Source of the DNA: Lomentospora prolificans
Lineage: Eukaryota > Ascomycota > Sordariomycetes > Microascales > Microascaceae
Length of the DNA stretch: 64,000 nucleotides
Assembly: GCA_029532625.1 (NCBI GenBank)
Contig: JARFXM010000001.1
Location: 124,001-188,000, forward strand
Direction: 5' to 3'
The notes under the pieces are model-generated. The model made no database searches, was not told the origin of the DNA, and saw only the letters and a program-made list of their open reading frames with translations. The position numbers were made by a program, and so were the translations under genes. Positions 20,339 to 32,273 of the stretch are shown here, piece by piece. Position 1 is the first letter of the stretch; each line of letters begins with the position of its first letter.

Positions 20339-23249
20339 ATGGACTTGTCCGATTTTGACGAGCGAGTCCGGCGCATTAGGAACTATGCCGGAATGCTCGG
20401 TGTGCCGCTTGATCGACTTCTCTCTCGGGCCGGTCAATTCCAGGCCTGCCGCAATCCTGGGATCCAGCATGGATTCGTTTCAGGACTCCCTTCATCGACG
20501 GTGCAACGAGGTCACGGCGCCAATGCAGGATGCCAGATGATGCTTGATTGTCCTACACCGATATCTCTATCATGTCCGTGGCCCTATGACCTTCGCCACG
20601 TCTCCCCGCTACAGCAGCTAGCTTCTGACCCGTGGTCCCCCTACAGGCTACTTGCGATGGACCATCACTTTCTTAGTGCTCCGAGTGGTATCCAAGCCGT
20701 ACAAGACGTTGGATATTGCATTGATGAGGAAGGCGAATCTTCAAACTCGGGGTCACTCACGTCTCTACATCTCTTTGAGCCGCCGGCAGCGGGGATAGAG
20801 CTACCATCCTCCTTCCCGTTTCTGGCTGGGATCCCAGATTACAACTCCGAGCTTCTCCTGCAGCCCACTATGAGTAGCATTTTCCCCCAAGATCCTATGG
20901 CTGGGCCTTCCTTCCTACCATCGACGAGCGGGCGAATCGATATAGATCCATTCATAGCAGGCCCCTCAGCTGGCATGCAGTACGGATTCAATGACCCAAG
21001 CTCCTATCACGATACACACCCACTAGAGGCGTCAATGGATTTTGAACCGCTATTATCCGAGCAAAACCTGCCGATATTCGCGGATGATGGGATCTGTAGC
21101 TTCCGCGGAGAAACAGAACAATCGAATGTCTCAGGTCCAAGTGCATTTTCAACCCTGTTAGCTCCATCCTCGAACTCCAACACGTCTCTCAGCGCACCGC
21201 TGGTACCTATCAGGCCAGAACCGCTCGTGAATAGCCACCCGCAGATAGACGGCGGGGCCAGAGTGGCCAAGCCACGTCCATTGAAGTCTCGCCTGAGTCC
21301 GACCAAACCTTTTGGGCCTGAGGCTTTAGGCCCTGAAAGAAATAGTCCTCGTAAGAGGAACCGGCGCCAGTACAACGACACGGAAAAGGAAGAGACGCAC
21401 AAAACGCGGAAAATGGGTGGTTGTATTAATTGTCGTTTTCGGCGGAAACGAGTAAGTTATATCCCCATTTGGGTGAGAGATCTGGTGAAAAGGGGTCGAG
21501 TTGCGTCAAGGTCTTTCGTGGCCCTGCCATCATTATCCACATAGCTATTACATGTAGACTGATTCCAGCGTCCGTTATGCAACAACTGCAGTGCCGGCCC
21601 AATCCGTCAAGCCTGGATGCGACATGCCGGGACTGTAGCATGGGCCGTTACAAATGGCCTTGTTATCGCAAGGCCATCGTAGACTGTATACTTTATCGCA
21701 GAACCAACGGGAGCCCATACGAACGAGATCATCCCCTGATCGGCCCCAACTTTGGCCACTTCAACCAACCAAAGGAATGGGCAGGCAGCGAGGTTCGAAG
21801 TTTTTACTGTAGCCAGGGCCGAGGCACCACCCTTCGACTCCGAGTGCGACGTTTTCGGGCCCCCTCCGCCAGTTTCGAGAATGCGGTTGACAATAAAAAG
21901 GTACAGGGTCGCCATCTCTATGCAATACCGTGGGCCATTGAGAATTTGCATGATGCGATAATTGAAATCCGCAAGTTTTTGGATCGAAGCGTCGCGGCTT
22001 ACATCCGGGATATCTTCGAAACCCAAGATCCTTTGTTGGACCTTTTCGACCACACTCTTCGGCTTGCTCAAGGCCCCAGGCCTGTATGTATGGCAGTTTT
22101 GTGAGATGTTCTCTATAAACTTCCCCCCATTCCGTATCCCACTTCTCATCCCCCCCACCCATTTCTATTGCTACCTTTTTAAATTCCCTCTGCAGGGATC
22201 ATTAAGCTGACCAACCTTAGAATGAGCTTATGATGTGCACTCTGCAGTTTTGGACGGCTGCTAGGTTCATCGAAGGCGGCTGGCGTTGTACAGGCAAAGA
22301 TACCCTCGACGCCCAAACTCTATTGCCATCGTGGAGGGCGCGGAGTAATAAGATTAGCTTGCCTCCATATATCGACTACCAACTCACTTCGATCCTCATG
22401 GAGAAGATACTAGGGCAGCTAGAGAGAGCTGTCTTGATTGGGCTCAAGAAGCTAATTGCAGAAAACAAGCCAGATACCCGTCTCACGACCATTGTTGTCC
22501 TCTTGATCCTAATGCACAGTTTTGAATTGACATTCAAGCATGAGGTTCACTATACCAAGAAACGAGGAATACGGGTAAGACACACGTTATGGTACTCCAA
22601 GTATGGGTCATTATGAATCTCTTGATAGTGCACTCTTGCCATTTCTGAGACTGTTAATGGATTGGGACGTACCTAACGCCCCGCTATATATTAGACGAAA
22701 TATGACGACATGGACATCATCCGTGAATACCATGAGGCGATCAAAACGCTACTCATGAATTTTCACTGTGGCACTAGGGGCCTTCTACCTTCCTCATATG
22801 CTATGGCTTCAATCGGAGAACTCAAGAAGACGATCCCATGCCCTGAAGAGGGTCAGCTACCGATCCTAGACGCGCTAAGCAAGCTGGTGGAAGAAAACGG
22901 TTAGTGCCAAGCAATTCATCCACTCCCCTATCCCCAAACGCAGCGGTACCGAGATATGCCGGTGGTGTCGTAAAGGCCGATCTCGGGCGTCACCATGTCT
23001 GTGCTGGAGGGTTTAGAAAACAAGCTACAGCTACGCGAGGAAAGCAATTTATGGTGGGATTATCTGGCGGCGCAGACAATGCTAATGGCGAGGATTTCCC
23101 GAACAGCGCACATTATCAATCTCTCCCGCGAGGCAGATAATTATGACTCTCCGAATTGGTGTATTGGCCAGATTTTCAATGCGGATTGGAGGCCGCCCAA
23201 CGTTTCTGCAGCGTCTCCTCTACACGAAGATGATGCAAGTCCGGAGTGA
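20339..23249 (+). CDS. Zn(II)2Cys6 transcription factor
   Basis: join(20339..21451, 21592..22083, 22221..22574, 22695..22899, 23017..23249), 798 aa; an alternative start lies at 20063. All four introns have GT-AG ends (GTAAGT, GTATGT, GTAAGA, GTTAGT) and keep the frame. The first intron splits the zinc cluster, which when joined reads CX2CX6CX10CX2CX8C with the basic RFRRKR after the second Cys. Unusually the cluster sits about 370 residues from the N-terminus, behind a Ser/Pro-rich low-complexity region, with a basic PRKRNRRQ stretch that may be a nuclear signal. The C-terminal half is helical (FLDRSVAAYIRDIFETQDPL). It presumably acts in the nucleus as a promoter-binding regulator; the targets are unknown. 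The last exon boundary is the least certain. Confidence 0.78.
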
Positions 23250-23940
23250 GATGACTGTCTCGACCATGCAATCTGAGTATGTCATTGTTAGTATTATGTT
23301 CGTGATTAACAGATAATAACTGGTCGCAAAGAGCTCGAGATACAGACACCCTGTGAATCTCCAAGCAATTAGGAGCCCGGGGATGCAACTGCGAAACATT
23401 CAGTCATGGATATGAAAAAAAAAAAAAAAAAAAAAGGCTGTGAAACAGCCATGGCCGGAGCGGTGGTCGCGGTCTGGTGGTCTGAAACATCGGACACAAA
23501 AAGTCATCTGTGCCATCATGTGTACAACGGGGGCCGCGGTGATACCGTGCCAGCTCCTAATGCCAAGAAACGCTGGTTTTTCATTAATATCCATACTACA
23601 GGTTTCTGGCCTAACGAACAGTTCCAAGGTTCCTACTGCGGGCCGGGCCGCCAGCCATGATGGGGCGGACAGTCTCTTGGCTTCAACGCCAAGGAACTGT
23701 TAATCAAAATGCGCAACAACTTGCAACGATCGGCCAGAAAAAAAAAGGGTTCTGATCAAAACGCTTCATTCCGAAGCGTTATGCTGAGGAAACATGAACA
23801 GGATCCTGCGAAAGAGCAATCTTCATTTGATGCATCAAAACGTGCTGGTGTGTTGGCTCTAATAATGAAACAGTCCGAAGCCTCCTTCCCATTCCCGGAA
23901 ATCCGCGGGAATCATAGAAAGCTGAAGATCATGGAGAGAA
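23250..23940. other. Convergent intergenic region with poly-A tract
   Basis: Contains an A run of about 21 nt near 23413-23433 and a short one near 23739. No supported gene. It separates the regulator's 3' end from that of the endoglucanase. Confidence 0.45.
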
Positions 23941-25059
23941 TCAAGCTTTTGTAGTTGATCCAATGTCCCCCCATCGGATATTAGAAAAGACGACATGCGT
24001 ATCAGGGTGCTGGGACTGGATATTGGACGGGCTGCCTTGTCCACCGCCACATGGCCCATTGTTGCCCGAGTCGAGCCAAGCCATCTGCTGGACGGCGTCG
24101 TTCCAGATGCTCATTGCCAGAACCACTGCAAGCGAGGAATCAGTGTCAGAAAGAGTCACGTCGTCTTTCGCGGGAGGATTTCAGGTACAAAAAAAGTAAA
24201 AGTAAAAAAAAAAAAAAACAGGAAACTTACTTCCGCGCCCAAGAGCGTCGCCCATGCCCGCCAAGCCACCGGTTGACCCTTCATCGCCGCAGTTGGAGAT
24301 CGTCCCACCGCCACCAATCTGTTTCCCGTTCTGGATGTAGGTGCGCGTAATCTGTGAAAGCCTCCCCCCATTCGCCACAAACTGCGTAATGACGGTAAAC
24401 GGCTTGCTGGTGTCGACCGTCTTGCCCGGTCCCCAGTAGTCGCGCTGTCCGCTCGCATACGGGTTGTACCCACACCCAGCCTTGTCGCAATTGTCGCCCT
24501 TGCACGGATGCGGAGTGAAGGCAGTCGCCATGGAGTTGGCTTCGAGGATATCCATCTCGTTGCAGCAGTAGCCTTGGCATTGCGCGTCGCAGTAGCCGTT
24601 GCCCGCCTCCGCACCGCCCCTGCCTTCGGGTTCCATTTCCGACAGGTAGAACGCACCGTTTTCGCCGCACGGTAGCGCCGAGAGGTCAACGTCCACAGTC
24701 AGTTCCTGATTGAGGAGACTCATCATTGCGTATTTGCCGTCGTCGCCCAAGAGGTACACGCGAGGCGATGCGGCGTTGAGCGCGCCGTTGTCTCCTTTGA
24801 CGTAGTGGTACATGGTCAGCGCATCTCCTTCGGTGGTGACACCCATGGCAGCGTAGTCGGCCGCCGTTCTGGATCCGGCTGCGCCACGAGCAAACTTGGA
24901 GTCGCGGTCAAGCACGACCGAGGTATTTTGTTGAACGCATCCTCCAGCCGTAGTGCATTTGTAGGTGGGTAGCGATGGATGCTGCTCCTGAGCTATGGCA
25001 CTGCTAGTTAGACATAGCAAAAAGCCTGCTAGATCAATGATGGACAACTTGGGAGCCAT
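23941..25059 (-). CDS. GH7 endo-beta-1,4-glucanase (compact form)
   Basis: Complement of join(23941..24125, 24231..25059), 337 aa. The intron (GTAAGT to TTGCAG, 105 bp) joins GRG to MVLAMSIWND. A signal peptide spans about residues 1-25, with cleavage near SAIAQ. Family blocks: GGCVQQNTSVVLD, SPRVYLLGDDGKYAMM, DVDLSALPCGENGAFYLSEM, CCNEMDILEANS (catalytic E-x-D-x-x-E), CDKAGCGYNPY and NIRWGDIGSTT. It resembles Trichoderma-type endoglucanase I more than cellobiohydrolases. It has no linker or cellulose-binding module. Compared with family members it lacks about 30 residues after NTSVVLD, including several conserved cysteines, and a loop between YCDAQC and CCNEMD. Secreted cellulase activity is expected from the catalytic residues, but the missing disulfides make stability uncertain. 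Confidence 0.85.
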
Positions 25060-25750
25060 GATGTACGCTACGCGCCAAGCCAACGGATGAATCGATCAGG
25101 GGAAGCTATCTCAGGCTTTTCTGTTTCCCACCATGGCCGCGAGCCGTTCTCCTGGAATGATTATATATACATTTACGTCCCCCGCTTTCAATCAAGCTTT
25201 TTCATTAATTTATTTAGGCGTGATTGTGTGGAGTTGTCTTCCGGGCCGCTCCCCGAAAACCGCCCACTTGGGGAACACTGGGATATCCACGGAGATTGAC
25301 CGCTAATATCCCGTTAAGTGCAAGATCCAGAGAATATTATGCTTTTCGGCACTCAATTGGCGGGTATATCTGAAGAGTCGGGCCTGTCCTAGTGGGCTTG
25401 GATGATCCTTTCCCAGGTTCACACCCTCTTGCCGCTTTATCCGGCCAACACTTGTCCCCTGTGTTGAATAAACATTGCCCTCCCTCGAGGGGCGCGAAGC
25501 TCACAACACAGGGAATCAGAGGCCATTTCCAAGGCCGCGGTTGCAATTAGGAATAGCTTGAAGTATTGCCGAGTCAAATAACACGGGAACGGGGAGTCAA
25601 TTCCCCTGCACTAGAAACGTACTGTGATGTGTTGAAGCTGTCAATTGGGTAATATCATCTAATCTTGAACTAAGAAATTCCAGGTTGGGTCAAAGAGGAG
25701 GCCCCGCCTAGCCACAGACTCAGGACTTGCTCTCCAGCTTGATCCGTCCC
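25060..25750. other. Intergenic region upstream of the endoglucanase
   Basis: The likely promoter of the leftward endoglucanase lies at 25060-25200. No gene is supported between it and the transporter relic. Confidence 0.4.
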
Positions 25751-27237
25751 TTAGAAAACCATACCCTTGACCTGCTCCTTCTTAGCAACATCATTGATAT
25801 TCTTGATCAAGAGCATCCAGAAGAAAGAGAGCACCATGATGCCAGTTCCAGCTGCCAACATTCTAGTCTGCGCATAGCCGTACGATTCCTGAATGGCCAA
25901 TCGCTCGGGCGTCCCAACCTCGTAGCTCAACTGAACTTCCAAGTCATCGTATATATTCTGCAAATTGGGAAGCTCGGCCTCGGCTAGGTTATGCTTGAAC
26001 GCCTTCCCGAAGGTGTTGGTCCAGATGGAGCCAGAGTGGTGTTGCCGACGGCCCCCACCGACGTTTCCGGCCACGTACAACAGGGCTAGACTAGCGGCGA
26101 CGTGCTGGTGGTCGACGGTGGCGAGGACGGCGAGCTGCTCGCAAATGATGAAGATACTTCCGCCGACGGAGATGAAGATCTGACACATGACAATGTAGCC
26201 GATGTATCCGTTGGGGCGACGGAAATAGATCATCAAGCCCTGCTCAAGAATACAGTAATAAGGACACTGGCGAAGAGGACGACACCCAAAGCTTGAAGAA
26301 AGTGGTTAGGACCATAGCAAATACCGTCTATTTAATGCGTGGCTTTCCGTCAGCGGTAGCACTCACCATCAAACTTGTAATGCCAAATGTCCTGGAGAAG
26401 AATTCTGCCGCTCTTCTCCCTAAAGATGATTCCCTGCTTCCTTGCCTTGTGGAGGTTGACTTTCAAGACGATGAAGAGGGGCGCAGCGACGAAAGGAAGC
26501 AAGATAACCAAAGATGCCAAGCCCCATCGCCAGCTGATTCCTTCCTAAAAGTCCTCCGAGACATTGGATCCGGAAAAAGCGGTAATCATATAGGGAGACG
26601 AGGTGAAGCGTAAGCCAGACTTCGATTCTTCATCTTGGAAGCGTCGGCGGTGAGGACATCGACGCGATAAGTCATGCCTCCGAAGCCGATGGTGTGTAGA
26701 ATTCCTCGGCGGCGCAGAAGGTCGAGATATCCTTGCTGGTGACCATGAGGATCAGGCCAAGAGTAGCAAAGCACGTCAGTCATGACGAGGAATCCCTCAG
26801 CTCGACCCCACACATCCAAAACCTTGCATCTTGTCTACACCGGTGTTGGCTATTGCGACGGTATGTCTGGCGTATAGGGCAAGAAGGAAGATTCTTCGGT
26901 GTTTTTTGGCGCTCCGATTTGGGATGGATTTACGTTCTGAATCGATCTTAGCACGGACGGCGCCGTTTCGATGCATTCACACCCTAGAACGAACTGCCAG
27001 AGCGTAGGCTATTTGTTCGGCCAAGCCCGCTGACGACCCAGGCCCCAGCGAGAACTACATCATTGGTGGCTGGCAAGCGCCTGCGACTAATTCTTTGAAG
27101 CAATACAATTTCAGAGCCCCAAGCCGACCGTCAGATGGCCCGCCAGTTGAAATGTAGCCAGGGTAGTGTAGCTGCGTCCCCCGCTTCCTAGCGATTCCCT
27201 TTGTCCAATAGGCCTGAAACGGTGTCATCTCCATCAA
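25751..27237 (-). pseudogene. Siderophore-iron transporter (MFS) pseudogene
   Basis: The minus strand carries the hallmark blocks of fungal SIT transporters in order: a weak N-terminal block near 27200 (FQAYWTKG); VLDVWGRAEGFLVMT near 26800; FYTIGFGGMTYRVDV and ADASKMKNRSLAYA near 26640-26700; SPYMITAF near 26590; SWRWGLASLVILLPF near 26520; and FRRPNGYIGYIVMCQIFIS to VKNIND at 25770-26240. At least two frameshifts (near 26610 and 26240) and an in-frame TAG near 26550 break it, and a further frame change occurs in NVGGGRRQ. An intron GTGAGT...TTCAAG near 26296-26370 is still recognisable. Intact relatives import ferric siderophores at the plasma membrane. Confidence 0.78.
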
Positions 27238-27869
27238 GCTTACCGCTTCCGATAGAAGGTCATCTCGCCTTCATAAGTCAGTCAACTTTTCTTTTCTAAA
27301 AGGCACTCGAGGCTCCGGAAGCACACCGCGGAACTACTCCGGTCTTTTTGAAATATCCAGTTGAAATATCCGAGGATCTCAGATGGTTCCTCTGTTCGGA
27401 ATCTCGGGGAAGCTCGATCAAGCACATCATCAAACACGGACATAGCAATTTCTACTGTCAGAGGTCTCCGCCAATCACTAGAAGCTTCTATCATTTCAAG
27501 GTTGTCTCGATCCCACGACGCCTTGCCGGACTTTAGCTCCTTTCAAGACAGTTCGACCAACCATTCGGCATCGGGAAACAGGGAGGCCCAGAAATGAGCG
27601 GGGAGATAAGGACAGACGGTTGAGATAATCTACACAAGTTTTGTTTGCTTTACAGTGTCTTGTATATCACACAAGTACTGCCACCTTTGTGTTGAACAGC
27701 TCGGTCTTCGAAGACCTGTTTGTGGCTACAGGCCGAAACCGGAAGATGGTGTTATATTAACCAGAGTAAGTGTGCGGGTTCGTCAGGGCGGTTTGTCTAT
27801 TGCACGAGAACAGGCTCGCATGGGAGAGAGGGCATAACCAGAAGCGTTGTCGGGTAGTGGCGGGCAAGT
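27238..27869. other. Intergenic region, only unassigned short frames
   Basis: A 70-codon minus-strand frame (27282-27494) is open but shows no recognisable family and has stops on both sides. Nothing else is supported. Confidence 0.35.
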
Positions 27870-29115
27870 TTAATCCTCATCCAACATCTCATATACCTCC
27901 TTGACCTCCGGGACCTTGGACTCGAACTCGCTCCTCGTCTCGTCCCAGACACGTTCCTGCGCCACATGGCCGCTCTTCCTTACCATGAATGGTGGGTATC
28001 TATACTTGAGAGTCAGCGCCCCTTGACCTGGAACACGAGCCCGGAAAAAAACTTACGCCGCAGTATCAAAATCCTGCATGATCTTCCCATGCCCGTCAGC
28101 GGACGCCGAAACACCGTTGACCAGAGCAGTGGCGCAAATGAGAGGATCCCTAGCTCCAAGGTTCATGATCAACCTAGGAATCAGCTTGGCCTGGTTGGGG
28201 TTGGTGAGAGGGGTCCACGCGGAGCCGGGATCGGCGCTGTTAATGGTCACTTTGCGCATGCCTTTGCCTGCTTCCACGGTGGCCGAGGCGCGGGCGGCGA
28301 GCTCGCGGGCAAAGTAGAGGAGGAGGGCCTTGGAACGGCCGTACTGGTGGGCTTGTTCCATGCCGTCCTTGTTGTTGCTCAGTCGCTTGAGGTAGGAGCC
28401 AGTCTTGGGAAGGCCCATGGTGAAGGAGGAGGGATAGATGCCAAAGGTAGTGACAAAGGTCAGAACGGGAGGGTTAGGGTTTCCAGGGGAAGACTTGAGA
28501 CGGGGAAGCAAGAGAAGCGAGATGAGCGCAGTGGAAAGGAAGTTGACTTGGATGGCTATTAACAGTCGAGTTATTAGACATAAAAATCCTGAACAGAACT
28601 GTGAAGATTCAATATTACACATTCCACTGGTATTACTTACAGGTTTCCCAGCCCTCAGGCGACTCGCGACGGTTGAAGGCCAGAATGCCCGCCGTCAAAA
28701 GGACATGGTCGAGGTACTTCAGCTCACGTGCCTTCTGTCCGACTTCCTGGCAACCCGCGAAAGTCATCATGTCGATTTGCCACACCAGAATTCTGGGGAT
28801 TGGCTTGTTGGCCTGGCCGAGTTCCTCCTCGATCTCTTTTTTCACGCCGCCGCAATCCTTGACATCGACGAGAACAAGAGTATCGATCTCACGATGGGCA
28901 AAGAGCTTGGCAGCCCTCGAGCCGAACGCGCCATTGGCGCCGGTGATGAGGGCGGTCCTACCCTTGTAGGACTTGGTTGTCACCGTAGGCCTGCCATTGC
29001 GCTGATTCCAGAGACTTCTCCAGGGGAAATATTCCTCCAGGATCATAGGGATCGCGAAGGTGAGGATGGCAATTACGGCGGCCACTCCGCCAAGGATCCA
29101 GTAATTAGCAGCCAT
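27870..29115 (-). CDS. Membrane-anchored short-chain dehydrogenase/reductase
   Basis: Complement of join(27870..27999, 28057..28555, 28641..29115), 367 aa. Introns: GTAAGT...TTAATAG (85 bp) and GTAAGT...TATAG (57 bp). Residues 5-27 form a hydrophobic N-terminal anchor (YWILGGVAAVIAILTFAIPM). The Rossmann cofactor motif is TGANGAFGSRAA at about 58-69, a variant of TGxxxGxG. The LLTAGI block corresponds to NNAG. The catalytic Tyr and Lys are in QYGRSK. This is typical of the fungal SDRs annotated as retinol dehydrogenase-like proteins, probably at the ER or lipid droplet. The substrate is unknown. It has no partner genes that suggest a pathway. Confidence 0.87.
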
Positions 29116-32100
29116 TTGTGAGCGCGGTCACTTCAGTTCTCGGACAATTGGCTCTAGCACCTGGAAGACCAGCAATAGAAGTGAGACGAAATAACTGCAA
29201 AACGAAATTGAGACAAGAGAGATCAACTGCGATTTCGCATCGAGAGAGCAATGGCCTGATCTCGTGCGCGCACAGGTGTTCGTTTCCTTGCCCCTGGGCG
29301 AGCTGGGACGATCAAGGTGGCTGGGTTGGCTTATATAATCCGTTTGCATCCTGACTTCGGATTGGGCAGGGTCTTTCTGCAATTTCGATTTCGGCGCCAC
29401 AGTGCCCCTGAGAAATGTGGCCTGTTCACACACTAGCCTCACCTATTCCCAATTGAAAATCTCCAGCTGGCCAAGCCAAGAGTCTTCTGACATTGCCAAA
29501 CGCCTATTATTAGGCCCAGCCTCTCCCACTGTATCCTACCGCATAGGCTGCCCCTTGGAATCCCGGGAACCAACTTACCTCTTGGCCCAATCCTGCCAGC
29601 TGGGGCGCAGACAACCCTCATCGCATGGTAGAATGAAAGATATGCTCGGCGAGTCTGGAGAGCCTTACGCTCGACTTTTTGCGGACTATCCTGTAGAATT
29701 GAATTATTGAGCGGCTGAAGGATGTTCACTAAGCCTCCCCTTCTGGCAAAGGAGTTCCTGGTGGCACTGTGCTCTGGCCAAGCAATAATAGTCGTTCGTG
29801 AAACTTGATCGTCCCACAAGTAGTCCTTGTGGGAGATTTAACCTTCGGAAAATATAAAACCCTCCTCAAAGCGTTCTTAAACTCGTCCATGACTCTTGAA
29901 TGTATGTTCCAATCAAGGGAGTTATTGACAACCCGACTACAGCTTCTCGAACAACTTGATACACGTAAAGGCCACCGTAGGTATAACAACCTCATCTAGC
30001 AAAGCAGGAGCAAAAATGGGGACACCGGCGAGCAAAAACCGGCCCAATGCTTGCGGTGGGGACAAGGGCCGTCATGGACAAACCGCCACCAAAGTGCTGG
30101 CTCATCTCGCGGTCATGTTGCTCTAAGATATTTGACTTCCCGGCCTGACATCCTCGGCGCAGACTTGATCTGGCGGATTGCTTGCAAGCATCGGGTTATA
30201 GTGGGCGCGCGCTCTGCTCGGTGTTTGATCTACTGTGGCAATAAGGCGTTATAGCTAATGAGATAGTCGCCTGGTCAGGGAAGTGATCAGCGTGGATGTG
30301 ACTAGGCTGAGGGCTAATCCCTTCCATCCCACCAAGGCGACTATGGAAACTATTGTAGAGATGGGCTGGTAACTGCCATTTGGTATTTAGTCTGTACGAG
30401 TATAGACCGTTGATGCCATGTTGCTGAAACGAGTGCGTATAAACCCCCCCCCCCCCCCCCCCCCCCTTTTTTTTTCCGCTCCTTAGGCCGTCGCTGACGA
30501 TAGCAAGACGGAATCTCTTAGGGTAACCAATGCCACCTTCAACGCTACCTGAATGGGAATTAGCAGCTGGCTCGTAGTGATCCACTGTAACCACGCACCC
30601 GTCCATACTCTGACTATTTGGAGAGACCGAGCGCAATATTATCGAAGCCCATACCCAAGACGTCTATTTGGAGGTTTGAAGCCGGAGCTCGCTGTAACGG
30701 GCGAAACAAAAGAAACTCAGGGCCCAAGACCACAGTGGACTTTAGCATCATGACAGCCCATTACCTGATTAGCCCTCCCAAATGGTTTTTGGCCATGTTG
30801 GTTTTGAGACGATCATATGTCGGTTTCCTAGGCCGGATATACCGTTTCACCAGATTGTGCGCGCTGCCTGCTGTCCCAAGACTAGGCAAAACCCTCTACT
30901 TTCAATTTTGGCCAATGTTATGCCCGCATGTTCGATGAATTGATGAGACAAGCTGAGCTTCTCGATGCTAGAGGGAGAAAATATTCTAAGGGTAATAGCG
31001 GAGAAGACAGATTTTCATCCAAGTCACTCGGTGTGAAGGATCAAATGGCGGACCATAAGGGCAGATGAGGACCAACGTGAAAGCTAGGGAGAATATCCGT
31101 TGAACGCCCATGGCGCTGGTTGTTACACACTAATCCCCTCACTAAAATACATAGGCATGTCATGTCCCTTTGACTGAGGGATTCGAGTGTTAATAGCAAT
31201 TACCTCGATGCACGCGAGAGAGCCGAAATGGTGTTGCATTTGAATAGAATACTTGAACACAATGTTACTCTCTGATGTCTGCGACGGTTTAGAAAGCATC
31301 GTCTCCGTGGTATCCGCCATCGACCAGTGCCATAGTTTCTCAAGTGACATTACCCAACGCTGCAACCTCCTATCAAAGGCATGCACTTGTTTGCCCGCAC
31401 GCAGCACACCCAGCCCGTCTACGCCAACACTAATGATGCTACCTCCCAAATCGCCATCTATCCGTGGAGGTCTCACGCGCTAATTATCACCAACACACGC
31501 AATTTACTATTTACGAGTAGCAATCCAGACATCAGCATCTTGCCCGCGGCGATTCAAGGCCTTTTTGGCTAGCGCACCTAGGCTAGATAATAGTTCAAAC
31601 GACCCTGGCGGTAAATGTTTCTCCCCCGATGAAAGCGGGATCCAAGGCCGCTTTCCCAGGAAATCTAATGGACATAAAATGCTAAGGATTAGGGTGTCTA
31701 AAAAAGCTCTGGGATGAATTATGCAGTCTGAAGCTGTGGCATAATATTGTAGCTTTACTAGACTAAACACTTCCAGATGCTCTTATCTAAGATTATAATA
31801 ACATTTCATGCTGTCTCCTTCCAACTTATCGACCCCTGTATTAGTGAATAGCTAAAAGCGTCTATTCTTACCTTATACATATCAAAACATGTATTAAGGC
31901 AAAGCCAGAGATGGTATTTAAGTGCCTGTAACTGATGCAATGTTAGTCGCCAAATAGCCATTAATAGCACTAAATCGTATAATGGCTTATTGTTATTATT
32001 ATTCATGCAAATTACCTAATTCCTTTGGCGCATTGTTTCAAAAACTCATCGTCAATTCCACGGGCGTTGACTGCTTCTTTCGATCAACGCTGGCGTTGGC

Positions 32101-32273
32101 GGAGTAGAAAATGACGAGGCTTCGGGCAGCAATCAACCAGATGAGCTGAAGTGGATGGAGCCTGGACGTGGTGGCCAAAGTAATAAGCGGGGTATTTCCC
32201 TCAAGACTGACGGCTTCCAGCCTGCATCTGCTTTCCTCCCTTACCAAGGTCATTGTGCCTCATCATCCATTCC
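29116..32273. other. Gene-poor stretch of 3.1 kb with degraded frames
   Basis: No intact gene is seen. A 23-nt C run (30444-30466) is followed by 9 T. A minus-strand frame at 32038-32253 (GNTPLITLATTSRLHPLQL) weakly resembles an ankyrin repeat and ends soon after. Other frames have no recognisable content. The first bases of the stretch should hold the promoter of the leftward SDR gene. Confidence 0.45.

Noticed and set aside
11496..25059. A biosynthetic gene cluster combining the oxygenase, Zn2Cys6 regulator and later SDR and acyltransferase genes
   Set aside because: There is no backbone enzyme (PKS, NRPS, terpene synthase) in the window, and the genes are separated by unrelated ones.
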